Shown here: positions 25,447 to 34,241 of the stretch, one piece after another
How positions within the stretch are numbered: the stretch's first letter is position 1
Layout of the letters: each line of letters opens with the position of its first letter
Source of the DNA: Actinomycetota bacterium
Lineage (GTDB): Bacteria > Actinomycetota > Acidimicrobiia > Acidimicrobiales > JAJPHE01
DNA length: 64,000 nt
NCBI GenBank assembly: GCA_021325435.1
Contig: JAJPHE010000129.1
Location: 1-64,000 of the forward strand
Reading direction: 5' to 3'
Notes under the pieces: model-generated
Databases searched by the model: none
Seen by the model: only the letters and a program-made list of their open reading frames with translations
What the model was told of the DNA's origin: nothing
Position numbers and translations under genes: made by a program

Positions 25447-26646
25447 ATGGACCAACCGCTCCCAGTGCCGCTCACCCGGCGGATCACCGGCCGGGAATGG
25501 TTGGCCATAGACGTGGTGGTGGCGGTGCTGCTGCTCGGATCGTCGGTGGCGGCGGTGGCGACCGGGCACCGGGGCTCGGACGGCTCGCCGGGCGCCGGCC
25601 TGGACCCCCTGCGCTATCTGGCCATGGGCCTCGCCTGTGTGCCGCTGCCCGCCCGGCGGCGTCGGCCATGGGTCGTGCTGGCCTGCGCCGTGCTCGGAGA
25701 CGCCGTGCTCATCGGCCTGGGCGGACGCGACCCGGCCCACCTGGCCGCCGGGCTAGCCATGTACTCGGCGGCGGCCGGGGCGCAAGCCCGGTTGCCGGCG
25801 TCGGCGATCGGTGCGGCGGTGTCCCCCCTCCTTCTGGCCGCCGTGGTCCAGGGGGCGGGGCGCACCGTGCAGACCCTGGTGTTCGCACCGGCAGTGCTCG
25901 TGGTGGGGTGGCTGGCAGGAGAGAACACCCGGGCCCGGCGCAGCTACGCCGAAGGTCTGGCCGAGCGGGCCGCCGAGCGCGAGCGCGAACAGGCCCGTCG
26001 TGCCGCCGCCGATGAGCGGGCCCGCATCGCCCGCGAGCTGCACGACGTGGTGGCCCACACCATGAGCGTGGTGGCCGTCCGCTCGGGCGTGGCCCGCGCC
26101 GTCATGGACTCCCGTCCCGACGAGGCGGCCGAGGCCCTCAGCATCATTGAGACCGTCAGCCGCCGGGGCCTCGGCGAGTTGCGCCGCATTGTCTCCGTGC
26201 TCCGTCGCGCCGACGAGAGGGGTCCGGCTCCACCGGAGGATCTGGCCCCCGCCCCCGGACTTCGCGATCTGCCTTCCCTGGTGGCTGAGGTCGGTCAGGC
26301 CGGTGTGCGGGTCGACCTCCGGGTGGAAGGGGCGGAGCGCTCCCTTCCCCCGGGACAGGACCTGTCCGCCTTCCGTATCGCCCAGGAGGCCCTGACCAAC
26401 GTGGTGCGTCACGCCGCCCCCGCCGCGGCCACCCTGTCCGTCCGGTATGGCCTCGCCTCCGTGGAGATCGAGTGTGTCGACGACGGCGGCGGTCGAAGCC
26501 GACCGCCTTCCTCGTTCGACGGCGGGCACGGCCTGCCCGGGATGCGTGAGCGGGTCGCCTTGTACGGCGGTGACCTGAGCGCTGGTCCGTGGGGCGCCGG
26601 ATTTCGGGTGCTGGCCCGGCTTCCGGTGACGGAGGAGACCGAGTGA
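25447..26646 (+). CDS. Sensor histidine kinase, NarL/DesK-like
   Basis: A 399-residue membrane kinase. Four or five hydrophobic segments occupy residues 18-155, followed by a coiled stretch and the HisKA_3 dimerisation domain with the phosphoacceptor His199 in ARELHDVVAHTMSVV. The ATPase domain has FRIAQEALTNVVRHA (N box), CVDDGGG and GGHGLPGMRERV. I chose ATG 25447 because upstream codons lack homology to the family start. The stop overlaps the regulator's GTG as GTGA. Confidence 0.88.
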   Translation: MDQPLPVPLTRRITGREWLAIDVVVAVLLLGSSVAAVATGHRGSDGSPGAGLDPLRYLAMGLACVPLPARRRRPWVVLACAVLGDAVLIGLGGRDPAHLAAGLAMYSAAAGAQARLPASAIGAAVSPLLLAAVVQGAGRTVQTLVFAPAVLVVGWLAGENTRARRSYAEGLAERAAEREREQARRAAADERARIARELHDVVAHTMSVVAVRSGVARAVMDSRPDEAAEALSIIETVSRRGLGELRRIVSVLRRADERGPAPPEDLAPAPGLRDLPSLVAEVGQAGVRVDLRVEGAERSLPPGQDLSAFRIAQEALTNVVRHAAPAAATLSVRYGLASVEIECVDDGGGRSRPPSSFDGGHGLPGMRERVALYGGDLSAGPWGAGFRVLARLPVTEETE

Positions 26647-27311
26647 CGATCGGTGTCCTCATCGCCGACGACCAGGCCCTGCTGCGCGGAGGCTTCCGCG
26701 TCCTCATCGAGTCGGCGCCTGACATGACGGTCGTCGGCGAGGCCGCCGACGGTGCCGAGGCCGCTCTCATGGCCCGCCAGCACCGGCCCGACGTCGTCCT
26801 CATGGACATCCGCATGCCCGCCGTGGACGGCATCGAGGCGACCCGTCGCATCACCTCCGACCCCGCCACCGCAGCCGGCCGGGTGCTGATCCTTACCACC
26901 TTCGACCACGACGAGTACGTCTACGGCGCGCTGCGGGCCGGAGCCAGCGGCTTCGTTCTCAAGGACAGCTCCCCCGAAGAGCTTCTGGCTGCCATCCGGG
27001 TGGTGGCCGCGGGGGAGGGGTTGCTGGCCCCGAGCGTCACCCGCCGTCTCATCGACGAGTTCAGCCGGCGCCCGCCACCGGCGCCGGTGTCTGAGCTGAC
27101 TGGGTCTCTCTTGTCGCTAACCGACCGAGAGCGTGAGGTGCTGGTCGAAGTGGGCCGCGGCCTGTCGAACTCCGAGATCGCTGAGCGTCTCCACATGAGC
27201 CCGGCCACCGCCAAGACCCACGTCAGTCGGCTTCTCACCAAGCTGGCCGCCCGCGACCGGGCGCAGCTGGTGGTGGTGGCTTACGAGTCCGGCCTGGTCA
27301 AGGGACTTTGA
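26643..27311 (+). CDS. Response regulator, NarL/LuxR family
   Basis: A 222-residue regulator. The receiver domain carries acidic residues Asp9 and Asp10, phosphorylation site Asp55 (LMDIRMPAVDG) and Lys in LKDSSPEEL. The C-terminal LuxR helix-turn-helix reads LTDREREVLVEVGRGLSNSE then SPATAKTHVSRLL. The GTG start at 26643 overlaps the kinase stop, so the two are made together. It likely regulates the divergent ABC genes. Confidence 0.92.
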   Translation: MTIGVLIADDQALLRGGFRVLIESAPDMTVVGEAADGAEAALMARQHRPDVVLMDIRMPAVDGIEATRRITSDPATAAGRVLILTTFDHDEYVYGALRAGASGFVLKDSSPEELLAAIRVVAAGEGLLAPSVTRRLIDEFSRRPPPAPVSELTGSLLSLTDREREVLVEVGRGLSNSEIAERLHMSPATAKTHVSRLLTKLAARDRAQLVVVAYESGLVKGL

Positions 27312-27916
27312 GTCCCCTGGGATCGGAGACCGACGACTTCGGGCCCTGGGCCCCGCCCGCGACCGGTGAGCTGGCCCAGATCTTCTCGGGCTCGCCCTTC
27401 CGCTGGTGGGTGACGGGGGGTGTCGCCCTCGAGCTGCACGTCGGCCGCTCGTGGCGGGGCCATTCCGACCTCGACGTGGGCATCTGCCGCTCGCAGGCGC
27501 CGGCCCTGCACCGCTGGCTGAGCGGCCGCCGCCTGTTCGTGGCGGCCGGCGGCCGGGTGACGCCCTGGGACGGCCGGCCGCTGTCCGCCGAGGCGAACGA
27601 GAACAACGTCTGGGTCAGGCAGACCCCTGATGGCCCGTGGATCTTCGACGTGGCGGTGGGGGATCGGGACGACGTCGAATGGATCTTCCGGCGCGATCCC
27701 GCCGTCAGGCGGCCCTGGGCCGAGGCGGTGCTCCGAAGTCCCGAGGGCGTGCCCTACCTCGCGCCCGAGATCCAGATCCTGTTCAAGTCCAAGGCGCCCC
27801 GCCCGAAGGACCACGTCGACGCCCGGACCGTCGTTCCGACCCTCGAGGGGCACCAGAAGGACTGGCTCAGGGCACGACTTCCTCCCGACCATCCATGGGT
27901 CGCGCTGTGCCGGTGA
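27308..27916 (+). CDS. Nucleotidyltransferase-like protein (aminoglycoside 2''-adenylyltransferase-like)
   Basis: A 202-residue protein with WWVTGGVALELHVGRSWRGHSDLDVGI, the GG..(x)n..D-x-D pattern of the nucleotidyltransferase fold, and the SDLDVGI acids that bind metal. LinA/AadB-type aminoglycoside or lincosamide adenylyltransferases share this layout, as do many uncharacterised proteins, so resistance should not be assumed. TTG 27308 overlaps the regulator's stop as TTGA, suggesting cotranscription. Confidence 0.7.
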   Translation: MSPLGSETDDFGPWAPPATGELAQIFSGSPFRWWVTGGVALELHVGRSWRGHSDLDVGICRSQAPALHRWLSGRRLFVAAGGRVTPWDGRPLSAEANENNVWVRQTPDGPWIFDVAVGDRDDVEWIFRRDPAVRRPWAEAVLRSPEGVPYLAPEIQILFKSKAPRPKDHVDARTVVPTLEGHQKDWLRARLPPDHPWVALCR

Positions 27917-27923
27917 GCTGGCG

Positions 27924-28692
27924 TCAGGCATTGGTCCAGGCCGATCCGGACGTGTAGCGACGCAGCCCGGCCGAGAAGGCCGCCCACCCGGCGAGGGCGA
28001 AGGCTGCCGCCGCCGCCAGCAGCCCGGCCGCCTCGGCTGGATGGAAAGCGACCAGCAGGTTGGACGGCACGGTGGCGACGAAGGCGGCGGGCACGGCCGT
28101 GTAGAGAAGCGCTTTGGCTGCGCCGCCGAAGACGTTGGCCGGGTAGGAGGACAGCAACAGGATGGCGTGGAGACCGAGGTCGCCCGCTTCGCTCTTGCCG
28201 GCGTAGAAGGCGGCCGAGCCCGTCAGCACCAGGAACCCGGTGAGGAGGAGGACGCTGGCGGCTACCGCCGACAGGTAGATGGCGACCTCCGCCGGGCTGC
28301 GGGCGCCGACGATGGAGAACAGGACGATCCCGAAGGCGAAGTACCCCCAGGTTGACGGTGTCGATCCTGCGCACCAGCAGGTGGCTGAGGGTCGGCACGG
28401 GGAGGGCCAGGATGGCGTCGAGGTCCCCCTCTGCCGCCAGTTGCCCGATGCGCCGGCTGTTGGACAGGAACCCGAGCACGAAGCCGGCGGACGTGGTGAG
28501 GATGGAGAACAGCAGCAGGATCCGGTGGGTGTTCCAGCCTCTCAGGTTGCCTATCCGGTGGAAGAAGATGAGCCAGAAGCCCACCCAGACCAGGTCGTTG
28601 AGGACCATGGCGCCGACCTGAGACCAGAAGGCCGCCCGCTGGGCGACTGCGTCCCTCAACGCGGTCCGCAGGGTGGCGGACGTGGCCCTCAT
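27924..28692 (-). pseudogene. ABC-2 type permease, interrupted by a one-base frameshift
   Basis: The 5' part (from ATG 28692) reads an ABC-2 permease up to RRIDTVNLG. There the minus strand has GGGGG (plus strand CCCCC 28344-28348), and the frame shifts. With one G fewer it continues NLGYFAFGIVLFSIVG through further membrane segments to TGA 27924, about 255 residues in all. Either the gene is broken, expressed by slippage, or the base is a sequencing error. The start overlaps the upstream permease stop as ATGA, so the partner genes look intact and coupled. Confidence 0.8.
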
Positions 28693-29468
28693 CCGCCCAC
28701 CACCTGGAGCCTTCTCTGGCCGGCCGCGAACATCCCGGCGGCGGCGGCGACGGTCACGATCAGCCAGACGACCTGGAGACCGATCAGGCCGAGGGCGAGG
28801 TGTCCCGAGGCGAGCCGGGCGGGGACGTAGGACATGGCCATGAAGGGCAGGGCCAGAGCGATGTGGTGCAGCCACGCCGGGAGCACCTCGAGGGGCAGGA
28901 GCATGCCCCCGAGAATGAAGACGAACTTCTGGTACAGGAACCACGTGGACCGGGCGTCGCGGGTCCAGAAGGCGGCGGCCGCCACCGCGTGCTGCATGGC
29001 CAGGTTGCAGCAGACCGCCAGGGCCAGTGAGGGAAGGGCCACTAGAACCCCGGTCCACGACGGCGGCCGGCCGACCACGACGAGGGCGAGGACGGCGCCG
29101 ATTCCGGCCAGCGGAAGCACCCGGGCCACGGCCTGGCCGCTCTCGGTGGCCAGCCGTACGAGGACCAAGGGGGTGGGGCGCAACAACTCGACGGCGACCG
29201 ACCCGTCGGCGATGTCCTGGCCGATGTACTCGATCATCCGGACGTTGAGCGCCACCGTGGCCGCTTCTGAGAAGGCGATGTACCAGGTGAGGGCGGCGGC
29301 GCTGTAGCCGGCGACCTGACCGTGGTGGACGCCCGCCGCCGCCCGCCAGAGGGCGGACACGACACTGACCACGATGAAGTAGAAGCCCGACGAGACGGCC
29401 AGGGCGGAGGGGCTGGCCACGACCCGCCTCGCCGCCATCGTGGCCGCCACGGCCCACGGCTGCCTCAT
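28689..29468 (-). CDS. ABC transporter permease (ABC-2 family)
   Basis: A 259-residue protein with about six membrane segments. It belongs with the three-gene ABC-2 systems made of one ATPase and two unequal permeases. It has VRMIEYIGQDIADGSVAVELLRP, a cytoplasmic loop recognisable in that family. The ATG at 29468 overlaps the ATPase stop by four bases and the stop overlaps the next permease start. The substrate is unknown. Confidence 0.83.
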   Translation of the reverse strand: MRQPWAVAATMAARRVVASPSALAVSSGFYFIVVSVVSALWRAAAGVHHGQVAGYSAAALTWYIAFSEAATVALNVRMIEYIGQDIADGSVAVELLRPTPLVLVRLATESGQAVARVLPLAGIGAVLALVVVGRPPSWTGVLVALPSLALAVCCNLAMQHAVAAAAFWTRDARSTWFLYQKFVFILGGMLLPLEVLPAWLHHIALALPFMAMSYVPARLASGHLALGLIGLQVVWLIVTVAAAAGMFAAGQRRLQVVGG

Positions 29469-30418
29469 GGGCGGGCGGCCTGCTCGTAGATGTTGGCGAT
29501 CACCTGCTCCAGAGGTGGGTCGACGATCGACAGGTCTCCGATGTCGGCCCGCTCGAGGAGCACGTCGACCACCTTGCGGACCGGGGTGATGGTGGTGTCC
29601 ACCGCCAGGCGCAGGCTGGTGGCGTCGGCTGTCACGACTGTCACCCCGGCCATCTCGAGATTGTCGGGGGGGCGGTCGAAGGTGACTTCGACCAGCTTGG
29701 TGGCCAGGAGGCTCCGGCGCATGGAGGCCACGGTGTTGTCGTAGATCACCTGCCCGTGATTGATCACGATGACCCGCTGGGCGACGTGCTCGATGTCGGC
29801 CACGTCATGGGACGTGAGGAAGACGGTCGTCCCCTTCTCCTCGTTCAGGCGGACGAGGAGCTGGCGGAACCGTTGCTTGGCGAGCAGGTCCAGCCCGATG
29901 GTGGGCTCGTCCAGGAAGACGATCTGCGGGTCGTGCAGGAGGCAGGCAGCCAGCTCGCAACGCATTCTCTGGCCCAACGACAGGCTGCGCACGGGCATGT
30001 CGAACAGGTCGCTGGCGTCGAGGAGACCGCCCAGCTCGGCGAGGCGCCTCTCTTCTGCGCCCTCGTCCAGCCGGTAGATGGCCGCCAGCATCCGGTACGA
30101 CTGGCGGGGGGTGAGCTCGAACCACAGCTGTGACCGCTGCCCGAACAGCGTGCCGATCCGTCTGGTCAGCGCCCGGCGCTGCGTCCAGGGCACGTGTCCC
30201 AGCACCTCGGCCCGGCCGGTCGTGGGGTGAAGGATGCCGGTGAGCATCTTGATCGAGGTCGACTTCCCTGCTCCGTTGGGGCCGATGTAGGCGACGCGCT
30301 CCCCGGCCCCGACGGACAGACTCAGCCCGGAGACCGCCTCCACCCCTGTCGAGCGGCGGCCGCGGAAAGTCTTGGTCAGTCCGTCAGCCCAGATGACCGC
30401 CTCGGCATGGGTGACCAC
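29465..30418 (-). CDS. ABC transporter ATP-binding protein
   Basis: A 317-residue ATPase with Walker A GPNGAGKST, signature LSLGQRMRCEL, Walker B IVFLDEPTIGLDLLAK and VFLTSHDVADIEHVAQR. RRIGTLFGQRSQLWFEL marks the ATPase group partnered with paired ABC-2 permeases. The C-terminal 80 residues are a separate small domain. It starts at GTG 30418 and leads the three-gene operon 30418-27924, whose last permease is frameshifted. Confidence 0.88.
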   Translation of the reverse strand: MVTHAEAVIWADGLTKTFRGRRSTGVEAVSGLSLSVGAGERVAYIGPNGAGKSTSIKMLTGILHPTTGRAEVLGHVPWTQRRALTRRIGTLFGQRSQLWFELTPRQSYRMLAAIYRLDEGAEERRLAELGGLLDASDLFDMPVRSLSLGQRMRCELAACLLHDPQIVFLDEPTIGLDLLAKQRFRQLLVRLNEEKGTTVFLTSHDVADIEHVAQRVIVINHGQVIYDNTVASMRRSLLATKLVEVTFDRPPDNLEMAGVTVVTADATSLRLAVDTTITPVRKVVDVLLERADIGDLSIVDPPLEQVIANIYEQAARP

Positions 30419-30575
30419 CCGGAAATCGTGACCGCGCCGAGCCGAGCCCGCCGGGAATTGCGGGCCGGCCGGGTTGGTCGATCAGAGAGGAGGCCCCAGG
30501 TCACCCAGGCCTGAACGGCGGGCCAAAAGACTTCGCCGGTCGAACGGCAACGTGACGTTGGTCACCGTGTGGCCC

Positions 30576-31118
30576 TCACCGGTCAGCGGTTCGGTGGGCG
30601 CCCACCATGAACACCGCGATCACGGCCGGGTCACCGCCGGGGTTCTTCCAGCGGTGGCGGGTGCCGTTCTGGACGACCGTATCGCCGGGGTTCATCGTCT
30701 TCTCCGCCCCGTCGTCGAGCTCCAAGGTCACTCGGCCGGACAGGACCACCTCGAAGTCGATGGTGTCGGTCGTGTGCATGCCGGGATTATCGGGCTCCAT
30801 GTGGGCCACCAGCCCGGGGAGGGTCCGGTCGAGCTGTGCGAGAGCAGCCGGCACGTCGACATCAGCGGGCATCTCCACCCGGTCACCAGGAGGCAGGGAA
30901 AAGAACCCGAACCGGTAGCCGCCGACGGCAGGAAAGTAGGTGGGTTGATCCGGCGGGGTGCCGGGGCCGGGAAAGGTCGGGGCTTGATCTCCGCCCCACA
31001 GACGGTGGAACTCGGCGCCGGGGATGAGCGGGTTGGTAATCGGTTCAACGTCCTCGTCGGCTACGAACACCGACTTGCCTTCCGGAGTGTGCCCCGTCAC
31101 GACCCTGCGGATCTTCAT
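30576..31118 (-). CDS. Cupin-domain protein
   Basis: A 180-residue protein with a C-terminal cupin. The motif 1 region (GMHTTDTIDFEVVLSGRV) and motif 2 region (PGDTVVQNGTRHRWKNPGG) are recognisable; histidines His in MHTT and RHRW could bind metal. Many homologues are described only as cupin proteins. AAAGGAG lies ahead of the ATG at 31118. It is monocistronic; about 157 bases without a gene separate it from the ABC operon, and I see nothing firm in them. Confidence 0.8.
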   Translation of the reverse strand: MKIRRVVTGHTPEGKSVFVADEDVEPITNPLIPGAEFHRLWGGDQAPTFPGPGTPPDQPTYFPAVGGYRFGFFSLPPGDRVEMPADVDVPAALAQLDRTLPGLVAHMEPDNPGMHTTDTIDFEVVLSGRVTLELDDGAEKTMNPGDTVVQNGTRHRWKNPGGDPAVIAVFMVGAHRTADR

Positions 31119-31167
31119 CGTCGCTCCTTTCGCCTGAACGTCTGCCTACCTGGCTTCCGGGGCGGAA

Positions 31168-32871
31168 TCATCGATCACCACCCGGTTGCCGGGGAGGCGG
31201 TGACCGCCCTTCGAGGCTCCGGACCGCCTCCTCGACGCTGCGGTACAGGTTCTCCGGGCCGATGTCGGCCAGCAGCCCGCTGTGTTTGAGGTCGTGGTGC
31301 ACCAGGTGTGAGGCCCGGGCGATGGCGGTGGATACACCCCGGCTCTTCAGGTCGGCCGCCAGCTGTCCAAGGGCTCGGGCGCCCGTGTAGTCGATGTCGG
31401 AGATCCCGTCGGCGTCGAGGACTAAGGAATGCACGCCGGCCCGGCTGTCGGCCACCAGCTCGGAGATCCGCAACCGGACGTAGTCGGCGTTGGCGTACCA
31501 GAGCGGGGCGTAGATCATGTAGACGAGCACGCCGGGCACCTGCTCGGTCGCCAGCCCGACGTCGGGGGGGATCCAGTGGTCCGTTCCCGGCTCCCGGCCG
31601 AGGACGGCGTCGCGGGGCCGGGCCGCCCGCCTGGTCCGGTCGGCCAGTGAGAGCAGGATGGCGATGGCCACTCCCTGCTCGATACCGATGAGCACGACCG
31701 CCAGCAGGGTGAGCACGGCCAGGCCGAACTCGATGCGGTCGAAGCGCAGGATGGCCGCCAGCTCACGCAGGCGGAACAGGCGGGTGGCGACGTAGACGAG
31801 GATTCCGGCCAGGGCGCTCTGGGGCAGGTTGCGGAGGAGGCCGGGGCCAAGGGTCGCCAGGACGAGGACGACACCTGCCGCCCACAGGCCGGCCAGCTGG
31901 CTGCGGCCGCCGGCGTTGGTGAGGACCTGGGTGCGCGGAGGACTCGAGTTGACGGCGAAGGAGCCGCCCAGGCCCGATACCACGCTTCCGATGCCGACGC
32001 CCACGAGATCCTGGTTGAACTCGCCGCTGGCGGGGGCGCCTCCGGCGGAGCCGCGGACAGTCGCCGCCGTCTGGGCCAGGCACAAGAAGCCGGCGGTGAG
32101 CGCGGGGCCCATGAGGCGCAGGGCGTCGTGCCAGGTGCCACCGGGCCAGCGCAGCGGGGGCATGCCCCCGCTGATGCTGCCCACCACCCGTACCCCGTGG
32201 GTGGCCAAGCCGGCCCCGCCGACCAGGGCAATAGCGGCGATCACCGCCGCCAGGGCGGCTGGGGCCCGACGGTCCAACCGCTCTCCCCCGAGGGTGACGG
32301 CGAGCACGCCCAGGCCGATGCCGAGCGACCAGGTGTTGGTCCGGTCCAGGTGAGCAGCGACCGAATGTAGGCGGCCGATCGTCGAGCCGCCCCCGCTGGC
32401 GACGCCTAGGAGCCCCGGCAGCTGCTTGACCACGATCTCCACCGCGATACCGGCCAGGACACCGGTGATGACCGGTGCGGAGAGAAACTCAGCGATCCAG
32501 CCGAACCGGACGAGGCCGGCCAGCGCCACTATGGCCCCCACCATCAAGGCCAGGAGTGAGATGAGGTGGCTGTAACGAACGGAGCCCACTGCGGCGACAG
32601 CGGCCACGCCGGTTCCCAGGACCGGGGCGATGGTCGAATCGGCTCCGACCGACAGTCGGGGATTGCGTCCGATCAGGGCGTAGACGACAGACGCGGCGAC
32701 GAACGCGTACAGCCCGGTGATGGCGGGCATGTTGGCCAGATGGGCGGTCGCCATCTGCTCCGGCACGGCAATGGCCACGAGCGTGAGCCCGGCGGCGATG
32801 TCCGGACCGATCCAGGCGCGCTCATAGCCGGCCATGGACGGAGCAAGGAAGCGCCGAGCCACCACTGTCAC
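31168..32871 (-). CDS. SulP family anion transporter with STAS domain
   Basis: A 567-residue secondary transporter of the SLC26/SulP family, which carries sulfate, bicarbonate or other anions. The membrane part has about ten to twelve hydrophobic segments, with AIAVPEQMATAHLANMPAIT at the first transmembrane helix and FAVNSSPPRTQVLTNAGGRSQ as the conserved mid-protein motif. The C-terminal STAS domain has VLDADGISDIDYTGARAL. I chose GTG 32871; ATG 32835 is also possible. The longer frame would overlap the UBP gene. Confidence 0.88.
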   Translation of the reverse strand: MTVVARRFLAPSMAGYERAWIGPDIAAGLTLVAIAVPEQMATAHLANMPAITGLYAFVAASVVYALIGRNPRLSVGADSTIAPVLGTGVAAVAAVGSVRYSHLISLLALMVGAIVALAGLVRFGWIAEFLSAPVITGVLAGIAVEIVVKQLPGLLGVASGGGSTIGRLHSVAAHLDRTNTWSLGIGLGVLAVTLGGERLDRRAPAALAAVIAAIALVGGAGLATHGVRVVGSISGGMPPLRWPGGTWHDALRLMGPALTAGFLCLAQTAATVRGSAGGAPASGEFNQDLVGVGIGSVVSGLGGSFAVNSSPPRTQVLTNAGGRSQLAGLWAAGVVLVLATLGPGLLRNLPQSALAGILVYVATRLFRLRELAAILRFDRIEFGLAVLTLLAVVLIGIEQGVAIAILLSLADRTRRAARPRDAVLGREPGTDHWIPPDVGLATEQVPGVLVYMIYAPLWYANADYVRLRISELVADSRAGVHSLVLDADGISDIDYTGARALGQLAADLKSRGVSTAIARASHLVHHDLKHSGLLADIGPENLYRSVEEAVRSLEGRSPPPRQPGGDR

Positions 32872-32936
32872 CGCCCGGTCATGCGTCCGAGGCGAACAGG
32901 GACGGCTGCCAGGCGTGAAGGACTCCCACGGGGTGC

Positions 32937-33230
32937 CTAGGAGCGGGAGGGTGCTGGTGGGGCGCCCTCGACTTCGAAGAACAGCTCGTCCGGGTAGCAC
33001 CACCACCAGTCCTCCCCGGGCTCGAAGGAGCGGATCAGCGGATGGTCGGTCTGGTGGTAGTGGCCGGTGGCGTGCCGACCCGGCGAATTGTCGCAGCACC
33101 CGACGTGGCCGCAGCTCTGGCACACGCGCAGGTGAACCCAACGGCCCCCGGTCTTCAGGCACTCGTGGCAGCCGTCGTCGCTCGGAGGGGCCTCGACGAC
33201 CGTGCCCAGGTGGCTACAGGCCGTTGCCAC
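32937..33230 (-). CDS. UBP-type zinc finger protein
   Basis: A 97-residue protein consisting mainly of a ZnF-UBP domain: GCHECLKTGGRWVHLRVCQSCGHVGCCDNSPGRHATGHYHQTDHPL. Cysteines and histidines match the zinc ligands. In eukaryotes the domain binds ubiquitin C-termini. Small stand-alone bacterial versions are common in actinobacteria and their role is unknown. The end is a short proline-rich tail. It is 15 bases from the next minus-strand gene. Confidence 0.9.
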   Translation of the reverse strand: MATACSHLGTVVEAPPSDDGCHECLKTGGRWVHLRVCQSCGHVGCCDNSPGRHATGHYHQTDHPLIRSFEPGEDWWWCYPDELFFEVEGAPPAPSRS

Positions 33231-33245
33231 TGGTGCTCGGCCTCC

Positions 33246-34166
33246 TCACGTGACGGCGGGGGGCACGCCCTGGGCGCTGGCGGCAAGGGACGGGTCCCAG
33301 TCACAGGCGGTGCAGGCGTGGGCCACCACCGACCGGCCGAACTCGACGGCGGCGTCAAAGGGGTCGTCGTTCGAGACGACGTCGTCCCAGTCCAGGACGA
33401 ACTCCCCGAGGTCGGCGTTCCAGCCCCCCGCCTCCGGCGAGACCCTGCCCTCGGAAAACGACGGGGGTGCGGGCACGGCGAAGGCGTAGAACGCCGCCCG
33501 CGGGTAGCGGGGGTCCCCCGGCCACCAGCCCACCTCGATCTGCTGGGCGCTCGCCGAGTTGCGGGCGATGAAGTCCGACGAGGGAGGGTCGGCCGGAAGC
33601 CCCGAGTACAGGCTGACCGACAGGTCGAAGCTTCCCCACCAGGCGTTCACCGGGCTGGACCGGCCCCGGTACGGTGCCCGCAACTTGGCCAGCACCAGGG
33701 CCGCCCGGGTGGCGGCGGCCAGGTAGGTGGACACGGCGGCGGGGTCGTAGTTCCGGTGCTCATCGTCCTCGTCCAGCGGCACCGTCCAGCCCACCTCCTG
33801 AGGTTGGGGGTTGATCTCCACCGCCCCAGCGAGGCTCTGGACGGCTTCCATGACCTGGCGGGTCACCTCTCCGACCGGGCGGTCGGGCCCGAAGGGAACC
33901 CGGTGACTCCGCCCGTCGCCGTGCTCCACCACCGCTTCGTGCCGCTGCAGGTCCATGATCGCCACAAAGGCCCCGGATCCGTCCGGGGCGGGAAGGGGCA
34001 GGGTCTCCCAGCCGCGTGCCGTCAGGCGGAGGGCGGCGTGCTGCAGCTGAGGCTCGGGCGGCGCCAGCGCCACCGCCAGCTTGCCCAGTACCTGGGTGTG
34101 GGCGTGGATGGTGTCACAGGTGTCGCTCCACTCCTCGTACGGCAGCGGCGGCCAGCGATGTCCCAT
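33246..34166 (-). CDS. DUF5996-like protein
   Basis: A 306-residue protein of unknown function. It opens MGHRWPPLPYEEWSDTCDTIHAHTQVLGKLAVAL, a pattern I associate with DUF5996. Other features are QPQEVGWTVPLDEDDEHRNYD and FWWSFDLSV-like and FYAFAVPAPP segments. There are no transmembrane segments or signal peptide. ATG 34166 follows GGAAGGGAA, so the shorter start is chosen. It probably shares a transcript with the UBP gene. The family has no established activity that I know of. Confidence 0.78.
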   Translation of the reverse strand: MGHRWPPLPYEEWSDTCDTIHAHTQVLGKLAVALAPPEPQLQHAALRLTARGWETLPLPAPDGSGAFVAIMDLQRHEAVVEHGDGRSHRVPFGPDRPVGEVTRQVMEAVQSLAGAVEINPQPQEVGWTVPLDEDDEHRNYDPAAVSTYLAAATRAALVLAKLRAPYRGRSSPVNAWWGSFDLSVSLYSGLPADPPSSDFIARNSASAQQIEVGWWPGDPRYPRAAFYAFAVPAPPSFSEGRVSPEAGGWNADLGEFVLDWDDVVSNDDPFDAAVEFGRSVVAHACTACDWDPSLAASAQGVPPAVT

Positions 34167-34241
34167 GTTCCCTTCCGAGGGCGCTGCCCTAGGGTGCCAT
34201 GTCGAGAAGTCCTCGGCCACGCAGGCGTTCGGGAGGCACCG

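Noticed and set aside
27308-27916. An aminoglycoside-resistance gene
   Set aside because: Only the general nucleotidyltransferase fold is evident; many members have unrelated or unknown roles, so a resistance call is not justified.
30552-30565. A terminator hairpin GTGAC-GTTG-GTCAC after the cupin gene
   Set aside because: The stem is only five base pairs with no T-run, too weak to support.
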